From the NCBI GenBank assembly GCA_036443405.1, contig JAZFYD010000100.1, positions 1-14,095 on the forward strand: a stretch of DNA of 14,095 bases, given 5' to 3'. Positions 5,261 through 13,554 of the stretch are shown here, piece by piece. The notes under the pieces were generated by a model, which ran no database searches, was not told the DNA's origin, and was given only the letters and a program-made list of their open reading frames with translations. The first letter of the stretch is position 1, and each line of letters opens with the position of its first letter. A program made the position numbers and the translations under genes. The stretch comes from JAZFYD01 sp036443405 (GTDB taxonomy: Bacteria; Planctomycetota; PLA2).

Positions 5261-7645
5261 CGACGCGAACGTCTGGCCCAGAGCGGCGAGCGCTACGATC
5301 ACGCCGTTGTGTGTTGCGTGGGCGGCCATCGACGCCCAGAGGCTGCCCGTCTTCTCGTAGAGCAACGCTGTTGCCACGCCGAGAGCGAAGATCGGCACGA
5401 ACCCGAGCGGCGGGTGAACAAACGCGAACAGTGCCGCGCTACAGATGATCGACGCCTTCACGCCCAAGGTGGCTCGCATGCCACGGTAGAGCACACCGCG
5501 GAATAGGAACTCCTCGCACAGTGGGGCGGCGACGACGGTGAGCAGCGCGAACTTCCAGATCCCGCCGAGGCCATTTTCGAGATTGGGCACCATCTCGGGC
5601 TCCGGCAGATTGTCGAGGGCGCCTGACAGCTTGAGCACAACGAGAACCACGATGCCGAGCAGCGACGTGCAAAGCCCCGCCGCGACTCCCATAGGAACGG
5701 AAGTCAGGATCTTCGGGTCGGGCGCGATCCCGAGCGACCGGAAGAGGTTCGGCAGCTTCATCCGCCAATACATGTAGAGCGTGAGGGCGATGGTGATCAA
5801 CGCCGCCAGCGCGTACGCCGGTGGGATCGCATCTGCGCCCTCGATCTTGAAGCCAAACGTGAACAATGCGACCGCAAGGCTCATGAACATGAAGAACACG
5901 AGCACGGCGATCAGGCCATCCGCCATTCCGATCCGCGGTGGGGGCATCGCCGTGGGATCGAGCAGGAGCGGCAGGCGCTCGGCGACCTTGACCCAGACCG
6001 CGTAACCGACCAGCGTCGTCAGCGTGACGAGCACGAGTTTCGTCCAGAGCGAGTCCTCGTAGATCGCCCAGCCGAAGAACCCGCAGAGCATGAAAAAGAG
6101 CAGCGCCCACTCGGGTCGCACCCTTTTTTGTTCGTCGTCCGCAAACGGGTCCGTTCCAAGCGTGCCGAGACCCGCTCCGATGAACGCGTACAGCCAGATG
6201 CCGTACAGGGCGAGCAGCGGCGATATCCAGACGGAAACGCCGGAGTCCGCATCCGGCCGCCAAAGGAGCGCAAGCACGCCGATCACGTACACCGAACCGA
6301 CCACGCCCCAGATCACAACCTTCTCGCGGATGATGCGATCGATCGGTTTCGGAAACGTGTAGAGCAGCCAGAGGCTCTTGCGCTCGACCGCCAACACGCC
6401 GATCGCGCCGAACATCAGCACATACGCGCCGAGTCCGAACGCCCAGACGGCGCCCTGCGGTCCCGACATGTTGCCGTTCGCGAACGACGGATTGACCACG
6501 AGTTGGATCCCGATCATCACCAGCGGCAACACGAGCGTCTGGACCATGAAGTTGCGGTCGCGCATCAGCAACCGCACCTCCTTGCCCAGCACTCCGCGCA
6601 GTCGGCCGGTGTCCGTCGAGGGCAGCGGCGCCGCGCCGGGCGCGGTCCGAACACCGACGTAGTTTCCGCCGGTCGTTATCAGTCCGGTACGCACGAGTCG
6701 CGCCGCGGCGCGCACGGTCTGATCCGCGATGACAGCGAGGAACACCACAAGCACGAGAGGAGCCCAAGCGGAGTACACCCAGAGCAGGGGAGCCGCGGGC
6801 GGCAGTCCCACAACGGCGAACGGCGCGTCGAGGGCCGCGACGGTGAACCACGCCGGCACCTCGGGACGCAGCGCCACGAAAAACGCCATCATCAAGGCGA
6901 CCATGCCGGCGACCGTCGAAAGCGCCTGGAAGTTCTTCACGCGCGCCGGCGAGAATCGTTTGCGCAGCCACACCTCCGCGAGTAACCGGAAGCAACCGAC
7001 CAGCAGGTTGGCGTACAGCGCCCCGAGGAACGCCATCGGCGCCGACCACCAGCCGAAGCCGCTGGCGAAGAAGGGAACGAACAGAAGCGGCAGGTACATG
7101 AACCAGCCGAAGAAGTTCACGAGCCCGTACTCGCCGATCTTCGCGAGGAACACGCCGTTCGCGCGGATCGGAAACGAAAACAGCCACTCCATGGACCAGT
7201 GCGTCTGGCCCAGCTCCGGATTTTGCAGTCCGAGGCTCATGAAACAGAGCGCCACCGTGAGGACGAAAAGCAGCATCCCGAGTGCGACCCCGACGGCGTC
7301 AGCCACTTCCTCATCCACCGGCCAATCGCCCGCGGTTGGCAGGATGCTTATGTCCCAGTTGCTGTCCTCCGGCACCTCTTCGCCGCGCCGTTCGTAGGCG
7401 ACGTTCGTGATCTGGTCCGTCAGGTTCGTGAGCAGCTGTCCGCTCACGAACACGCCGTTGAGCAGGAATATCCCGCCGAAGATGATGAGGATCGGAAGGG
7501 ATCGCGAGCTCTTGCGCGCGGTTCCGGACCGCGGCGACTTCTTGCCGACCGACATCCGGGACGTCGTGCGGTTGATCGAGCGCCGCAGGCCGACGCGCGA
7601 AAGGATGAGCGCGACTCCGAGCGTGCCCGGCGGCTTCCGGCTCAC
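5258..7645 (-). CDS. ABC-2 type permease fused to a CPBP (CAAX-type) intramembrane protease
   Basis: The GTG start at 7645 overlaps the ATPase stop as GTGA, giving 795 residues. After a basic N-terminus (about 1-55) come many membrane helices forming two ABC-2-like halves to about residue 520; the second half opens with LRGVLGKEVRLLMRDRNFMVQTLVLPLV. The last 230 or so residues are a CPBP/Abi domain with its motifs intact: EEFLFRG (E711/E712, R716), FAFVH (His744) and HATHN (His776, Asn780). CPBP proteins are glutamate/histidine intramembrane proteases, including eukaryotic Rce1, and several bacterial members act in bacteriocin immunity or maturation. The adjacent ATPase should energise the transporter half. 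The fusion suggests that the protease acts on what the transporter moves, or gates it. Similar fusions are known in Planctomycetota; their substrate is, to my knowledge, not established. Confidence 0.93.
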   Translation of the reverse strand: MSRKPPGTLGVALILSRVGLRRSINRTTSRMSVGKKSPRSGTARKSSRSLPILIIFGGIFLLNGVFVSGQLLTNLTDQITNVAYERRGEEVPEDSNWDISILPTAGDWPVDEEVADAVGVALGMLLFVLTVALCFMSLGLQNPELGQTHWSMEWLFSFPIRANGVFLAKIGEYGLVNFFGWFMYLPLLFVPFFASGFGWWSAPMAFLGALYANLLVGCFRLLAEVWLRKRFSPARVKNFQALSTVAGMVALMMAFFVALRPEVPAWFTVAALDAPFAVVGLPPAAPLLWVYSAWAPLVLVVFLAVIADQTVRAAARLVRTGLITTGGNYVGVRTAPGAAPLPSTDTGRLRGVLGKEVRLLMRDRNFMVQTLVLPLVMIGIQLVVNPSFANGNMSGPQGAVWAFGLGAYVLMFGAIGVLAVERKSLWLLYTFPKPIDRIIREKVVIWGVVGSVYVIGVLALLWRPDADSGVSVWISPLLALYGIWLYAFIGAGLGTLGTDPFADDEQKRVRPEWALLFFMLCGFFGWAIYEDSLWTKLVLVTLTTLVGYAVWVKVAERLPLLLDPTAMPPPRIGMADGLIAVLVFFMFMSLAVALFTFGFKIEGADAIPPAYALAALITIALTLYMYWRMKLPNLFRSLGIAPDPKILTSVPMGVAAGLCTSLLGIVVLVVLKLSGALDNLPEPEMVPNLENGLGGIWKFALLTVVAAPLCEEFLFRGVLYRGMRATLGVKASIICSAALFAFVHPPLGFVPIFALGVATALLYEKTGSLWASMAAHATHNGVIVALAALGQTFAS

Positions 7646-8472
7646 GCTTCGTTCTCTTCGGTGACGCTGAAGAAGATCTCTTCGAGCGTTCCGCCAGGTG
7701 CGAGCTTCGCGCGCAGATCCTCGATTCGCCCCAGCGCGGCGAGCCGGCCCCTGTAGACGATGCCGATGCGGTCGCACAGGCGTTCGGCCTGGTCGAGCAG
7801 GTGCGTGCTGAAAAAGACCGATCGTCCGGCTTCGATCTGTTCGCGCAAGACGGCGTGCAGTGTGCGCGTCGCGAACGGGTCGAGGCCGTTGGTCGGCTCG
7901 TCGAGGATCAGGAGCCGCGGTTCGTGCAGCAGCGCGGCGGTGATCGCCAGCTTCTTCTTCATCCCCTTGGAGTAGTTCGTCGCGAACTCGTCCAGCGCGT
8001 CGCCGAGCTCGAGGCGCTCGAGCAACGGGATCGTCCGGCGATCGACCTCCTTGGCGTCGAGGCCGCGCATCTCGCCGACGAATCGGAGGATCTCGCGTCC
8101 GCGCAGGTAGTCGTAGAACACCGGCTCGTCCGGCAGGTAGCCGACCTCCGCCATGACCTGCTCGCGCTGCGTGAAGCAATCGAACCCGTGGATGCGTGCG
8201 GACCCCGCGGTCGGCTGCAGGATGCCCATCATCATGCGGATGGTGGTCGTCTTGCCGGCGCCGTTGGGGCCGAGCAGCGCGAACATCTCTCCGGCCTGCA
8301 CCTCGAGATCGAGATCGACGACGGCGTCGAAGTCGCCGTATCGCTTGCAGAGGCCCTTCAGTCCGACCACCGATCCGTTGTGAACGTGGGACCCGGGCGG
8401 TTCGTGGGACTCGGGCTCCGGTGCCTGGTCCTGATCGAAAACCGTTTCGTCGTCGCTCTGAATCTGGCTCAT
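7642..8472 (-). CDS. ABC transporter ATP-binding protein (ABC-2 exporter type)
   Basis: This is a 276-residue nucleotide-binding subunit. Motifs: Walker A GPNGAGKTT (68-76), a Q-loop position reading VGYLPDEP (Asp/Glu rather than Gln, common in this exporter subfamily), signature YSKGM (167-171), Walker B LLILDEP (D191/E192), D-loop NGLDP and H-loop His224 in STHLLDQAE. It resembles the NatA/CcmA-like ATPases that pair with ABC-2 permeases. An acidic, probably disordered N-terminal tail (about 1-30) precedes the domain. I chose ATG 8472; a TTG directly before it at 8475 is possible, and a GGAA lies about 8 nt upstream of the ATG. The gene overlaps the permease-CPBP gene by 4 nt and follows the M16 pair after 44 nt, so one operon is likely. 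Confidence 0.95.
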   Translation of the reverse strand: MSQIQSDDETVFDQDQAPEPESHEPPGSHVHNGSVVGLKGLCKRYGDFDAVVDLDLEVQAGEMFALLGPNGAGKTTTIRMMMGILQPTAGSARIHGFDCFTQREQVMAEVGYLPDEPVFYDYLRGREILRFVGEMRGLDAKEVDRRTIPLLERLELGDALDEFATNYSKGMKKKLAITAALLHEPRLLILDEPTNGLDPFATRTLHAVLREQIEAGRSVFFSTHLLDQAERLCDRIGIVYRGRLAALGRIEDLRAKLAPGGTLEEIFFSVTEENEA

Positions 8473-8516
8473 CAAGGATTCCGCGTCGGGATCATGAGCG
8501 GCTCATCATAAGGGGA

Positions 8517-9758
8517 CTAAACGGGTCCGAGTGCAATCGTCGTGAGGGCGTCGGGATGAAGGTGCCGGCGCGTGGCCATCATCACGTCGTCCGGGGTCAC
8601 GACATCGAGGCGTTTCATGTAGTGCGCGGGGTGTTCGAACCCCAAACCGAAACGCTCGATGGCGAGCAGGGCGATCGCGACGTCCTCGGCGGTCTGTAGG
8701 TCGAACAGCAAGCTGGCCGCGAGATGCGCGCGCGCCGCCTCGATCTCCTCATTGCTGACCGGTTCGCTCGCCACGCGCCGCACGGCGGCGAGGATCTCCT
8801 CGCGGGCGCGCTGCCAGTTTTCCGGGGCGCAACCCACATAGGCGCGAAACAGCCCCGGCTCCATGCCGGCGCTGCTCGTGATGGTCGCGTTGACGGTGTA
8901 CGCGAGGCCGAGTTCATCGCGCACACGCGCGGACAACCGATCGCTGAACCCGGCGCCGCTGCCGAGGATCGCGTCGAGGACGGAGAGCGCGAGGTAGTCC
9001 GGATCGGTGCGGCGGATGCCGAGGTGCCCGAGGTAAAGATGGACCTGCTCGCGCGCGACGGTGATTAGGTGCTCGCGCGCCGCGCCGATCTTGGGGGGTT
9101 CCCGCACCGCCGGTTTGGAGACGGGGAGGTCGGGCCAATCCCCGAGGGCGTTCGCGATGGTTTCATGCACCTCGTCGAAGTCGATGCGCCCCGCGATGGC
9201 GAGGAGGGTATTGCCCGGCTGGAAGAACCGCGTGTGATACGAATCGACAACATCGCGGTCGATGGCGCGCAGATCGTCCGCCGATCCGTATGCGTGCCGT
9301 GCGAACGGATGATCCCCGTAGAGCTCGGCATTGAGTTTCAAGGACGCGCGCTGGCGGGCGCGGTCGCCTTCAGCTTGCAACTCGCTCAACGCGATGCGGC
9401 GTTCGCGCTCCACGGCGCTTTTGTCGAATCCGGGCCGGCACAGAAGATCCGCAGCGATGCCGATCGCGAACTCCATGTCGCGCGAGAGGAATTTCATCCC
9501 GAAGCCGACGCCGCTCGTTTCGAGCGTGCCGCCCTGAAACTCGATCGCTTCGCACAGTTCGGTCTCGGTGCGTTCGCCCGCGCCTGCGCCGAGCACGCGC
9601 CCGGTCATCGCGGACACGCCGGGGCTTGTCTCAAAGCGCTGGCCGGCGTCCACGAACGTGCGAACCGCAAGCACGGGAGCGGCATCGTGGCGCGCGCACA
9701 AAAGCGTCATGCCGTTTTGCAGCACGAACCGCCGGGTGTTCAGCTCCGGCGGTTTCAT
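8517..9758 (-). CDS. Non-catalytic M16 (insulinase/pitrilysin-like) subunit
   Basis: This 413-residue protein has the two-half M16B fold but lacks the zinc site. Where active members have HxxEH, it reads SAMTGR, so Ala50, Gly53 and Arg54 replace His, Glu and His. In the second half it keeps the Arg...Tyr pair, in ARVRDELGLAYTV. In characterised two-subunit M16B proteases this pair sits in the non-catalytic partner and helps bind substrate. It is therefore expected to form a heterodimer with the product of the upstream gene, whose stop overlaps this ATG (ATGA at 9758-9755). No signal peptide is seen, so the complex is probably cytoplasmic. It ends with a TAG at 8517-8519, 44 nt before the ABC ATPase. 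Confidence 0.92.
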   Translation of the reverse strand: MKPPELNTRRFVLQNGMTLLCARHDAAPVLAVRTFVDAGQRFETSPGVSAMTGRVLGAGAGERTETELCEAIEFQGGTLETSGVGFGMKFLSRDMEFAIGIAADLLCRPGFDKSAVERERRIALSELQAEGDRARQRASLKLNAELYGDHPFARHAYGSADDLRAIDRDVVDSYHTRFFQPGNTLLAIAGRIDFDEVHETIANALGDWPDLPVSKPAVREPPKIGAAREHLITVAREQVHLYLGHLGIRRTDPDYLALSVLDAILGSGAGFSDRLSARVRDELGLAYTVNATITSSAGMEPGLFRAYVGCAPENWQRAREEILAAVRRVASEPVSNEEIEAARAHLAASLLFDLQTAEDVAIALLAIERFGLGFEHPAHYMKRLDVVTPDDVMMATRRHLHPDALTTIALGPV

Positions 9759-11062
9759 CGCGAACCGCCCGCTGCTCCAACGCCGTCAGGCGTTGGGCCA
9801 GAGTCACCGCCCTCCGGCGTCGACCAGGCCAGCACCGCGCGATCCCGATCGAGGACGTCCGCGGCCGCTTCGGCAACGTCTTTCGCCGTCATCGATGCGA
9901 GCCGCTCCGGGTAGTCGCCGAACGCGTCGAGGGCGCGAACCGACGCGGCGTCGCCCAGATCCTCGGCGGAGTCGGCGCAGGTCTCGGTGCGGTAGATCCG
10001 ACCCGCCTCGAGGGAGTGGCGCACACGCTCGAGCTCGCGATCGGCGGGGCCGTCCGCCGCGAGATTGGCGAGTTCCGAAAAAAGCGCTTCCTCGATAGCC
10101 GCGAGGTCGGCGCCCGGATGCGCCTCCGCGTCGATCCAAAACACTCCGGTCCCGCGCCGCGTTTCGCTGTCCGCGCGTACATGGGCCAGCAGACCTTCGT
10201 TGACCAGCCTGCGGTAGAGACGGCTCGAACGCCCGGAAGCCAGCAGCGTCGCGGCGCATTCGAGCGGCACCTCGTGCGGATCGGAAACCGCGACACTCGG
10301 GAAGTGCAAGAGCAGGCGCGGGACCTCCACCGGTTCGCGCAGGATCTCCCGTGCGGGACGGCCCGCGGGCGCCGGCGGCACCGAGCGTTCCGCGGTCTCG
10401 CGCGCCGCGATCGCACCGAACAGTTCGTGCACTCGCGCGAGGCAGGCTTCCTCGTCGATGTCGCCGGCGATCACGAGCGTCGCGTTCGCGGGTGTGTACC
10501 AACGGGAGTAGAAACTCTCGAGCCCGGACGGCGTAAACGCCTCCACGTCCGTGCGCCGGCCGAGGATCGGGTGTCCGTACGGGTGATTCGGAAACGTGAG
10601 CGTGTCCACGCGTTCCTGCAGCCGGCCTTCCGGGCTGTCCTGCGCCGTGGAGATCTCTTCCAGAATCACGCCGCGTTCCGCTTCGAACTCGGACGGATCG
10701 ATGCGCAGGTTTTCCATGCGGTCCGCCTCGATGCGCAGCGCGAGGTCGAGGGATTCGGCAGGGAGCCCGAAGTCGTACGCCGTTGCGTCGCACATCGTGT
10801 AGGCGTTGTTGTGGCCGCCGCTTTTGTGCGTGAGCCGGTCGATCTCCCCCTTGGGCAGTCGCGCGGTGCCCTTGAACATCATGTGCTCGAGGAAGTGGGC
10901 GAGGCCGCGCTCGCCGGGGCCTTCGTCGCCGCTGCCGACGCCGTAGTGCATCCACACCGATACGAGCGGGGCGGCGCGGTGCACGGACGTCAGTACGCGC
11001 AGGCCGTTTTCCAGACTCGATATGCGGACCGGCAGCTTGGGATGGGGGACCAACAAAACCAA
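9755..11062 (-). CDS. Catalytic M16 zinc metallopeptidase subunit
   Basis: This 435-residue protein carries the inverted zinc motif HFLEH (His56, Glu59, His60) inside ERGLAHFLEHMMFKGT, and the downstream Glu in GVILEEI (about 135-136) that provides the third ligand. The second half (from about residue 215) shows the usual repeat with GRSSRLYRRLVNEGLLAHV but lacks the Tyr of the substrate-binding Arg/Tyr pair, which the partner subunit retains. M16B proteases of this type cleave unfolded peptides in a closed chamber. The start is taken as TTG 11062: an in-frame TGA is only 18 nt upstream, and AGG lies 9 nt before the TTG. TTG codons at residues 3 and 4 are alternatives. It follows the pseudouridine synthase by 56 nt and overlaps the next M16 gene by 4 nt. 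No export signal is visible. Confidence 0.93.
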   Translation of the reverse strand: MVLLVPHPKLPVRISSLENGLRVLTSVHRAAPLVSVWMHYGVGSGDEGPGERGLAHFLEHMMFKGTARLPKGEIDRLTHKSGGHNNAYTMCDATAYDFGLPAESLDLALRIEADRMENLRIDPSEFEAERGVILEEISTAQDSPEGRLQERVDTLTFPNHPYGHPILGRRTDVEAFTPSGLESFYSRWYTPANATLVIAGDIDEEACLARVHELFGAIAARETAERSVPPAPAGRPAREILREPVEVPRLLLHFPSVAVSDPHEVPLECAATLLASGRSSRLYRRLVNEGLLAHVRADSETRRGTGVFWIDAEAHPGADLAAIEEALFSELANLAADGPADRELERVRHSLEAGRIYRTETCADSAEDLGDAASVRALDAFGDYPERLASMTAKDVAEAAADVLDRDRAVLAWSTPEGGDSGPTPDGVGAAGGSR

Positions 11063-11118
11063 CTGTATTCGCCTAGTGGCTCAACGTAAGTGGCATGAGT
11101 GGCACTGGGGGCGGTCCC

Positions 11119-12087
11119 TCAGCGCTGCGGGCGCTGTCCCCGATTCCCGCCGGTTCGCCCGCCGCGATTGTCGTCCCGCTGCGCGGGCCGTCCCGTGCGA
11201 ACTCCGTCACTGCGGCCCTGGCCGGTGCGACTCGGACCGGGCCGGCTGTCGCGGCTCGCGGTCCGATCTTGTCCGCGGGAATCACCGCCGCGCGGCGGAC
11301 GTCCGCCCTTGGCGTGGCCGTGGGGCCGCCGCGTCGGTTTTCTCTTGGGCACCGTGATCTCGCGCGGCTTCCAACCGTCTTCGAGGCGGTGCAGCGCAAA
11401 GCTGAGATCCGCGACGGTCAACCGGCGCACGCTGCCCTTGGGCAAACCCTCCATGCGCAGCGGCCCGATCGCGGTGCGGGTGAGTTGCTGCACTTTGAGC
11501 CCGACCTTCGCGAGCATGCGGCGCAGTTCGCGGTTGCGGCCCTCCCAGAGCGTGACCGTCATCACGGACTTGCGACCCTTGGTGTCTACCTTGCGTACCT
11601 GCGCCGGTCCGGTGCGACCCTCTGCCAGCCACACGCCCTCTTCGATGCGCTCGATCTGGTCGGGCAACACGCCTCCGGCCACCGTCACGCGGTAGGTCTT
11701 GTCGACCTGGTAGCGCGGGTGACAGATGACGTTCGCGATTCGGCCGTCGTTGGTCAGGAGCATCAGGCCGTCGGACTGCTCGTCGAGCCGGCCAACGGTG
11801 TAGATGCGCTTCTCCTCGCGGACGAGGTCGATCACGCGCGGTCGGCCATGTTCGTCCTTGCTCGTGCTGATGTGGCCACGCGGTTTGTTCACGAGGTAGT
11901 AGACGCGGTCCTCGATCTTGACGCGCTCGCCGTCGACCTTCAGCTCGTCCGTGGTCGGATCGATCTTCGTTCCGAGTTTGGTGACCACTGTGCCGTTGAC
12001 TTCGACGCGACCCTGCTCGATGAGGGTTTCGCATTCGCGTCGTGACCCAACGCCGCAATGGGCGAGGATTTTCTGTAGACGTTCCAT
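11119..12087 (-). CDS. RluB/RsuA-family 23S/16S rRNA pseudouridine synthase with basic RG-rich tail
   Basis: This is a 322-residue protein. An S4 RNA-binding domain (about 1-48, MERLQKILAHCGVGSRRE) precedes the RsuA-type catalytic domain. The catalytic aspartate is Asp102 in GRLDEQSDGLMLLTNDG; other family motifs are YLVNKPRG (64-71), VDKTYRV and EGRNRELRRM. The family isomerises one uridine in ribosomal RNA. RluB (23S, position 2605 in E. coli numbering) is a better guess than RsuA or RluE, but the target cannot be settled by eye. The last 75 or so residues are an Arg/Gly-rich disordered tail (GGRPPRGG, DNRGGRTGGNRGQ), which likely adds non-specific RNA binding. ATG 12087 has GGAG 4 nt upstream and begins exactly at the S4 domain. 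A longer in-frame extension upstream runs antisense to the neighbouring gene and is rejected. Confidence 0.95.
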   Translation of the reverse strand: MERLQKILAHCGVGSRRECETLIEQGRVEVNGTVVTKLGTKIDPTTDELKVDGERVKIEDRVYYLVNKPRGHISTSKDEHGRPRVIDLVREEKRIYTVGRLDEQSDGLMLLTNDGRIANVICHPRYQVDKTYRVTVAGGVLPDQIERIEEGVWLAEGRTGPAQVRKVDTKGRKSVMTVTLWEGRNRELRRMLAKVGLKVQQLTRTAIGPLRMEGLPKGSVRRLTVADLSFALHRLEDGWKPREITVPKRKPTRRPHGHAKGGRPPRGGDSRGQDRTASRDSRPGPSRTGQGRSDGVRTGRPAQRDDNRGGRTGGNRGQRPQR

Positions 12088-12165
12088 GTCGCTCCGCCGG
12101 GGATGCCGCTCTCCTGGGTTGTTGCTTCCCTGGGGCGGCGGCCTGCTGTTCCCGTAAGCCCGGTG

Positions 12166-12171
12166 ATTATA
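12166..12171 (-). promoter_or_regulatory. Consensus -10 box upstream of the pseudouridine synthase
   Basis: TATAAT, a perfect sigma70 -10 hexamer on the minus strand, lies in the 117-bp divergent gap. It gives a leader of roughly 70-75 nt before the ATG at 12087. A -35 match is weak (TGTTAA at 16 nt spacing). It could drive the whole five-gene minus-strand run. Confidence 0.55.
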
Positions 12172-12204
12172 CGCGTCCCCCCAGCGGTTAACATTTCGAG
12201 GCTC

Positions 12205-13062
12205 ATGGGCGCCAAGACGAACAACCGCATCGGCTACGACAAGTTCTGGGGGCTGATCCTCCTCGTCACCTGCGTCACGCCGATCCGGGTGCCGACGGAT
12301 GACAGCCCCGTGTTCCTGTGGAACGCGCTGGCGGCCGGGGGCGACGAGGCCGGGCCGTTTCAGGCGTGGCTGATGCTGGGCACGTTTACAGCGCTCGCCG
12401 CGCTGCTCGCCGGGCTGATTTTCCGGGAGGACGGGCGTTGGCGGCACGGCGTCCTGCTGATTGTGGCGGGTGCGACGGCGGCCTTGCCCGCGCTTCACGC
12501 CGGGGTGGGGAAGGGGCTCGGAAGCCAAGGGTACGACTTCGCGGAGCCGCTGATGCTCGCGGGGCTCGGTCGATTGAGCCTGGCGGCATTGCTCATCACC
12601 TATCTGGGCGCGGGGATGCGCGTGGCGCGGCCGAAACTGCTGACGGCGCAACTCGCGGGCGGTCTCGGTGCGCTTCTTCTCGTCTTTTCCCTCGTGGTGC
12701 CGCTGGACTCGGACCACTCGCCGGTCGCCATGCAGTTGTTCGAGAAGGCGGCCGACTTCTCGGTGCACCGCGCCGAGTTGTCGAGTTACATCCTGATCGG
12801 GTTGGGCGCGTTGCTCGGAAGCATCAACATCATCGCGAACCCGTTCGCTGTGGCGCTGTCGCAGGCGACCCGCCTTTTGATCGTCGCCGGCTATCTGATG
12901 CTCGCCAACGCCAGCTATCCGTCGACCTTCCCCGAAGGCGAGACGTTCGCGAGCTACCTCCTGCCACAGTACTGGGGCGCTATCCGCGTGATCGCATGCA
13001 CCCTGCTGGCGTTCGACGCGCTGGTAGCAATGCTGGCGATCACGATGACCAGGTCGGATTAG
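12205..13062 (+). CDS. Multi-pass membrane protein of unknown function
   Basis: I do not recognise this 285-residue protein. It has about seven to eight hydrophobic segments, at roughly residues 14-28, 54-73, 82-102, 113-134, 145-166, 193-220, 225-245 and 257-282. Charged residues are few and lie mainly between segments. No catalytic or transport motif stands out. The ATG at 12205 is preferred over an earlier in-frame ATG at 12103. It has GAGG just upstream, and the 34 extra residues would run into the promoter of the divergent gene. The first residues (GAKTNNRIGYDKF) form a short cytoplasmic-looking head. It stands alone, divergent from the pseudouridine synthase, with a long gap after it. 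Confidence 0.85.
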   Translation: MGAKTNNRIGYDKFWGLILLVTCVTPIRVPTDDSPVFLWNALAAGGDEAGPFQAWLMLGTFTALAALLAGLIFREDGRWRHGVLLIVAGATAALPALHAGVGKGLGSQGYDFAEPLMLAGLGRLSLAALLITYLGAGMRVARPKLLTAQLAGGLGALLLVFSLVVPLDSDHSPVAMQLFEKAADFSVHRAELSSYILIGLGALLGSINIIANPFAVALSQATRLLIVAGYLMLANASYPSTFPEGETFASYLLPQYWGAIRVIACTLLAFDALVAMLAITMTRSD

Positions 13063-13142
13063 GTCCCGAGGCCCCTGGATGCACGTCTTTCTCCTGGCGT
13101 GCTGAGCCCTTCACTAGATGGGATCGGAGGCAAGCCAAAGCA

Positions 13143-13160
13143 GCGGCCTAATTTGGCCGC
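13143..13160 (+). terminator. Weak hairpin about 80 nt after the membrane protein gene
   Basis: GCGGCC (13143-13148) and GGCCGC (13155-13160) flank a 6-nt AT-rich loop. No U-tract follows on the plus strand, so an intrinsic terminator role is doubtful. Confidence 0.25.
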
Positions 13161-13554
13161 AGGTCTGCAATCGTGTCTAACGGTATATGTGTTGCTGGCA
13201 ACTTGGTGGCCGGCATGGAACCGAAGGCGTGTTCCCCTGATGTCGCGCAGCTTCGTAGTGGCAACGACATCTGACGCGATGCCACCAGATCCCCCCCCGT
13301 CTCATGGATTCGTTGGGGGACGTTCGGGATGACCGTGCGTTGCCTCGTTCGGCGACTCCGGCAACGGAACGCGCATAGGTGCTTGCAGACAAGATGGTTA
13401 GGGACACCACGGTGGTCCGCCCGCCAACCGTGCCGGGTGCTCTCTGGCGCATAAGTCGGATCCGTTCTGGTCGATGGGAAAGGCGCCAAAACCAAAAACT
13501 GGCACGTGTCCTAGCAGGAAAAATGTACTCTATTTTGCGGCAATGAGGTTGCCG

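Noticed and set aside
6128..6985. Long plus-strand open frame opposite the permease.
   Set aside because: Rich in His, Arg and Gln with no recognisable motif; the minus strand encodes clear membrane helices and a domain architecture.
7646..8179. Upstream extension of the permease-CPBP frame through the ATPase gene.
   Set aside because: It overlaps the real ATPase in another frame and has random-looking composition; the GTGA coupling at 7645 gives a clean start.
8492..8506. Short ATGAGC-G-GCTCAT palindrome between the second M16 gene and the ABC ATPase.
   Set aside because: Too short for a stable hairpin and without a U-tract; likely chance or a minor feature inside an operon gap.
12088..12768. 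In-frame upstream extension of the pseudouridine synthase on the minus strand (up to 549 residues).
   Set aside because: The added part has skewed Arg/Gln/His-rich composition, runs antisense to the membrane protein gene and precedes a complete S4 domain with its own ATG and ribosome binding site.
13289..13298. Eight-C homopolymer as a phase-variation tract.
   Set aside because: It lies in non-coding DNA far from any start codon or promoter that I can support.
13148..13495. Short open frames on both strands in the 580-bp gap.
   Set aside because: No ribosome binding site, no hydrophobic or domain pattern, and amino acid use unlike neighbouring genes.
13499..13518. Sigma54-like promoter (CTGGCACG ... 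TAGCA) upstream of the lipoprotein gene.
   Set aside because: The -24 half is excellent, but 11 nt rather than 10 separate the GG and GC pairs, and the -12 half is TAGCA instead of TTGCA. Sigma54 spacing is strict.
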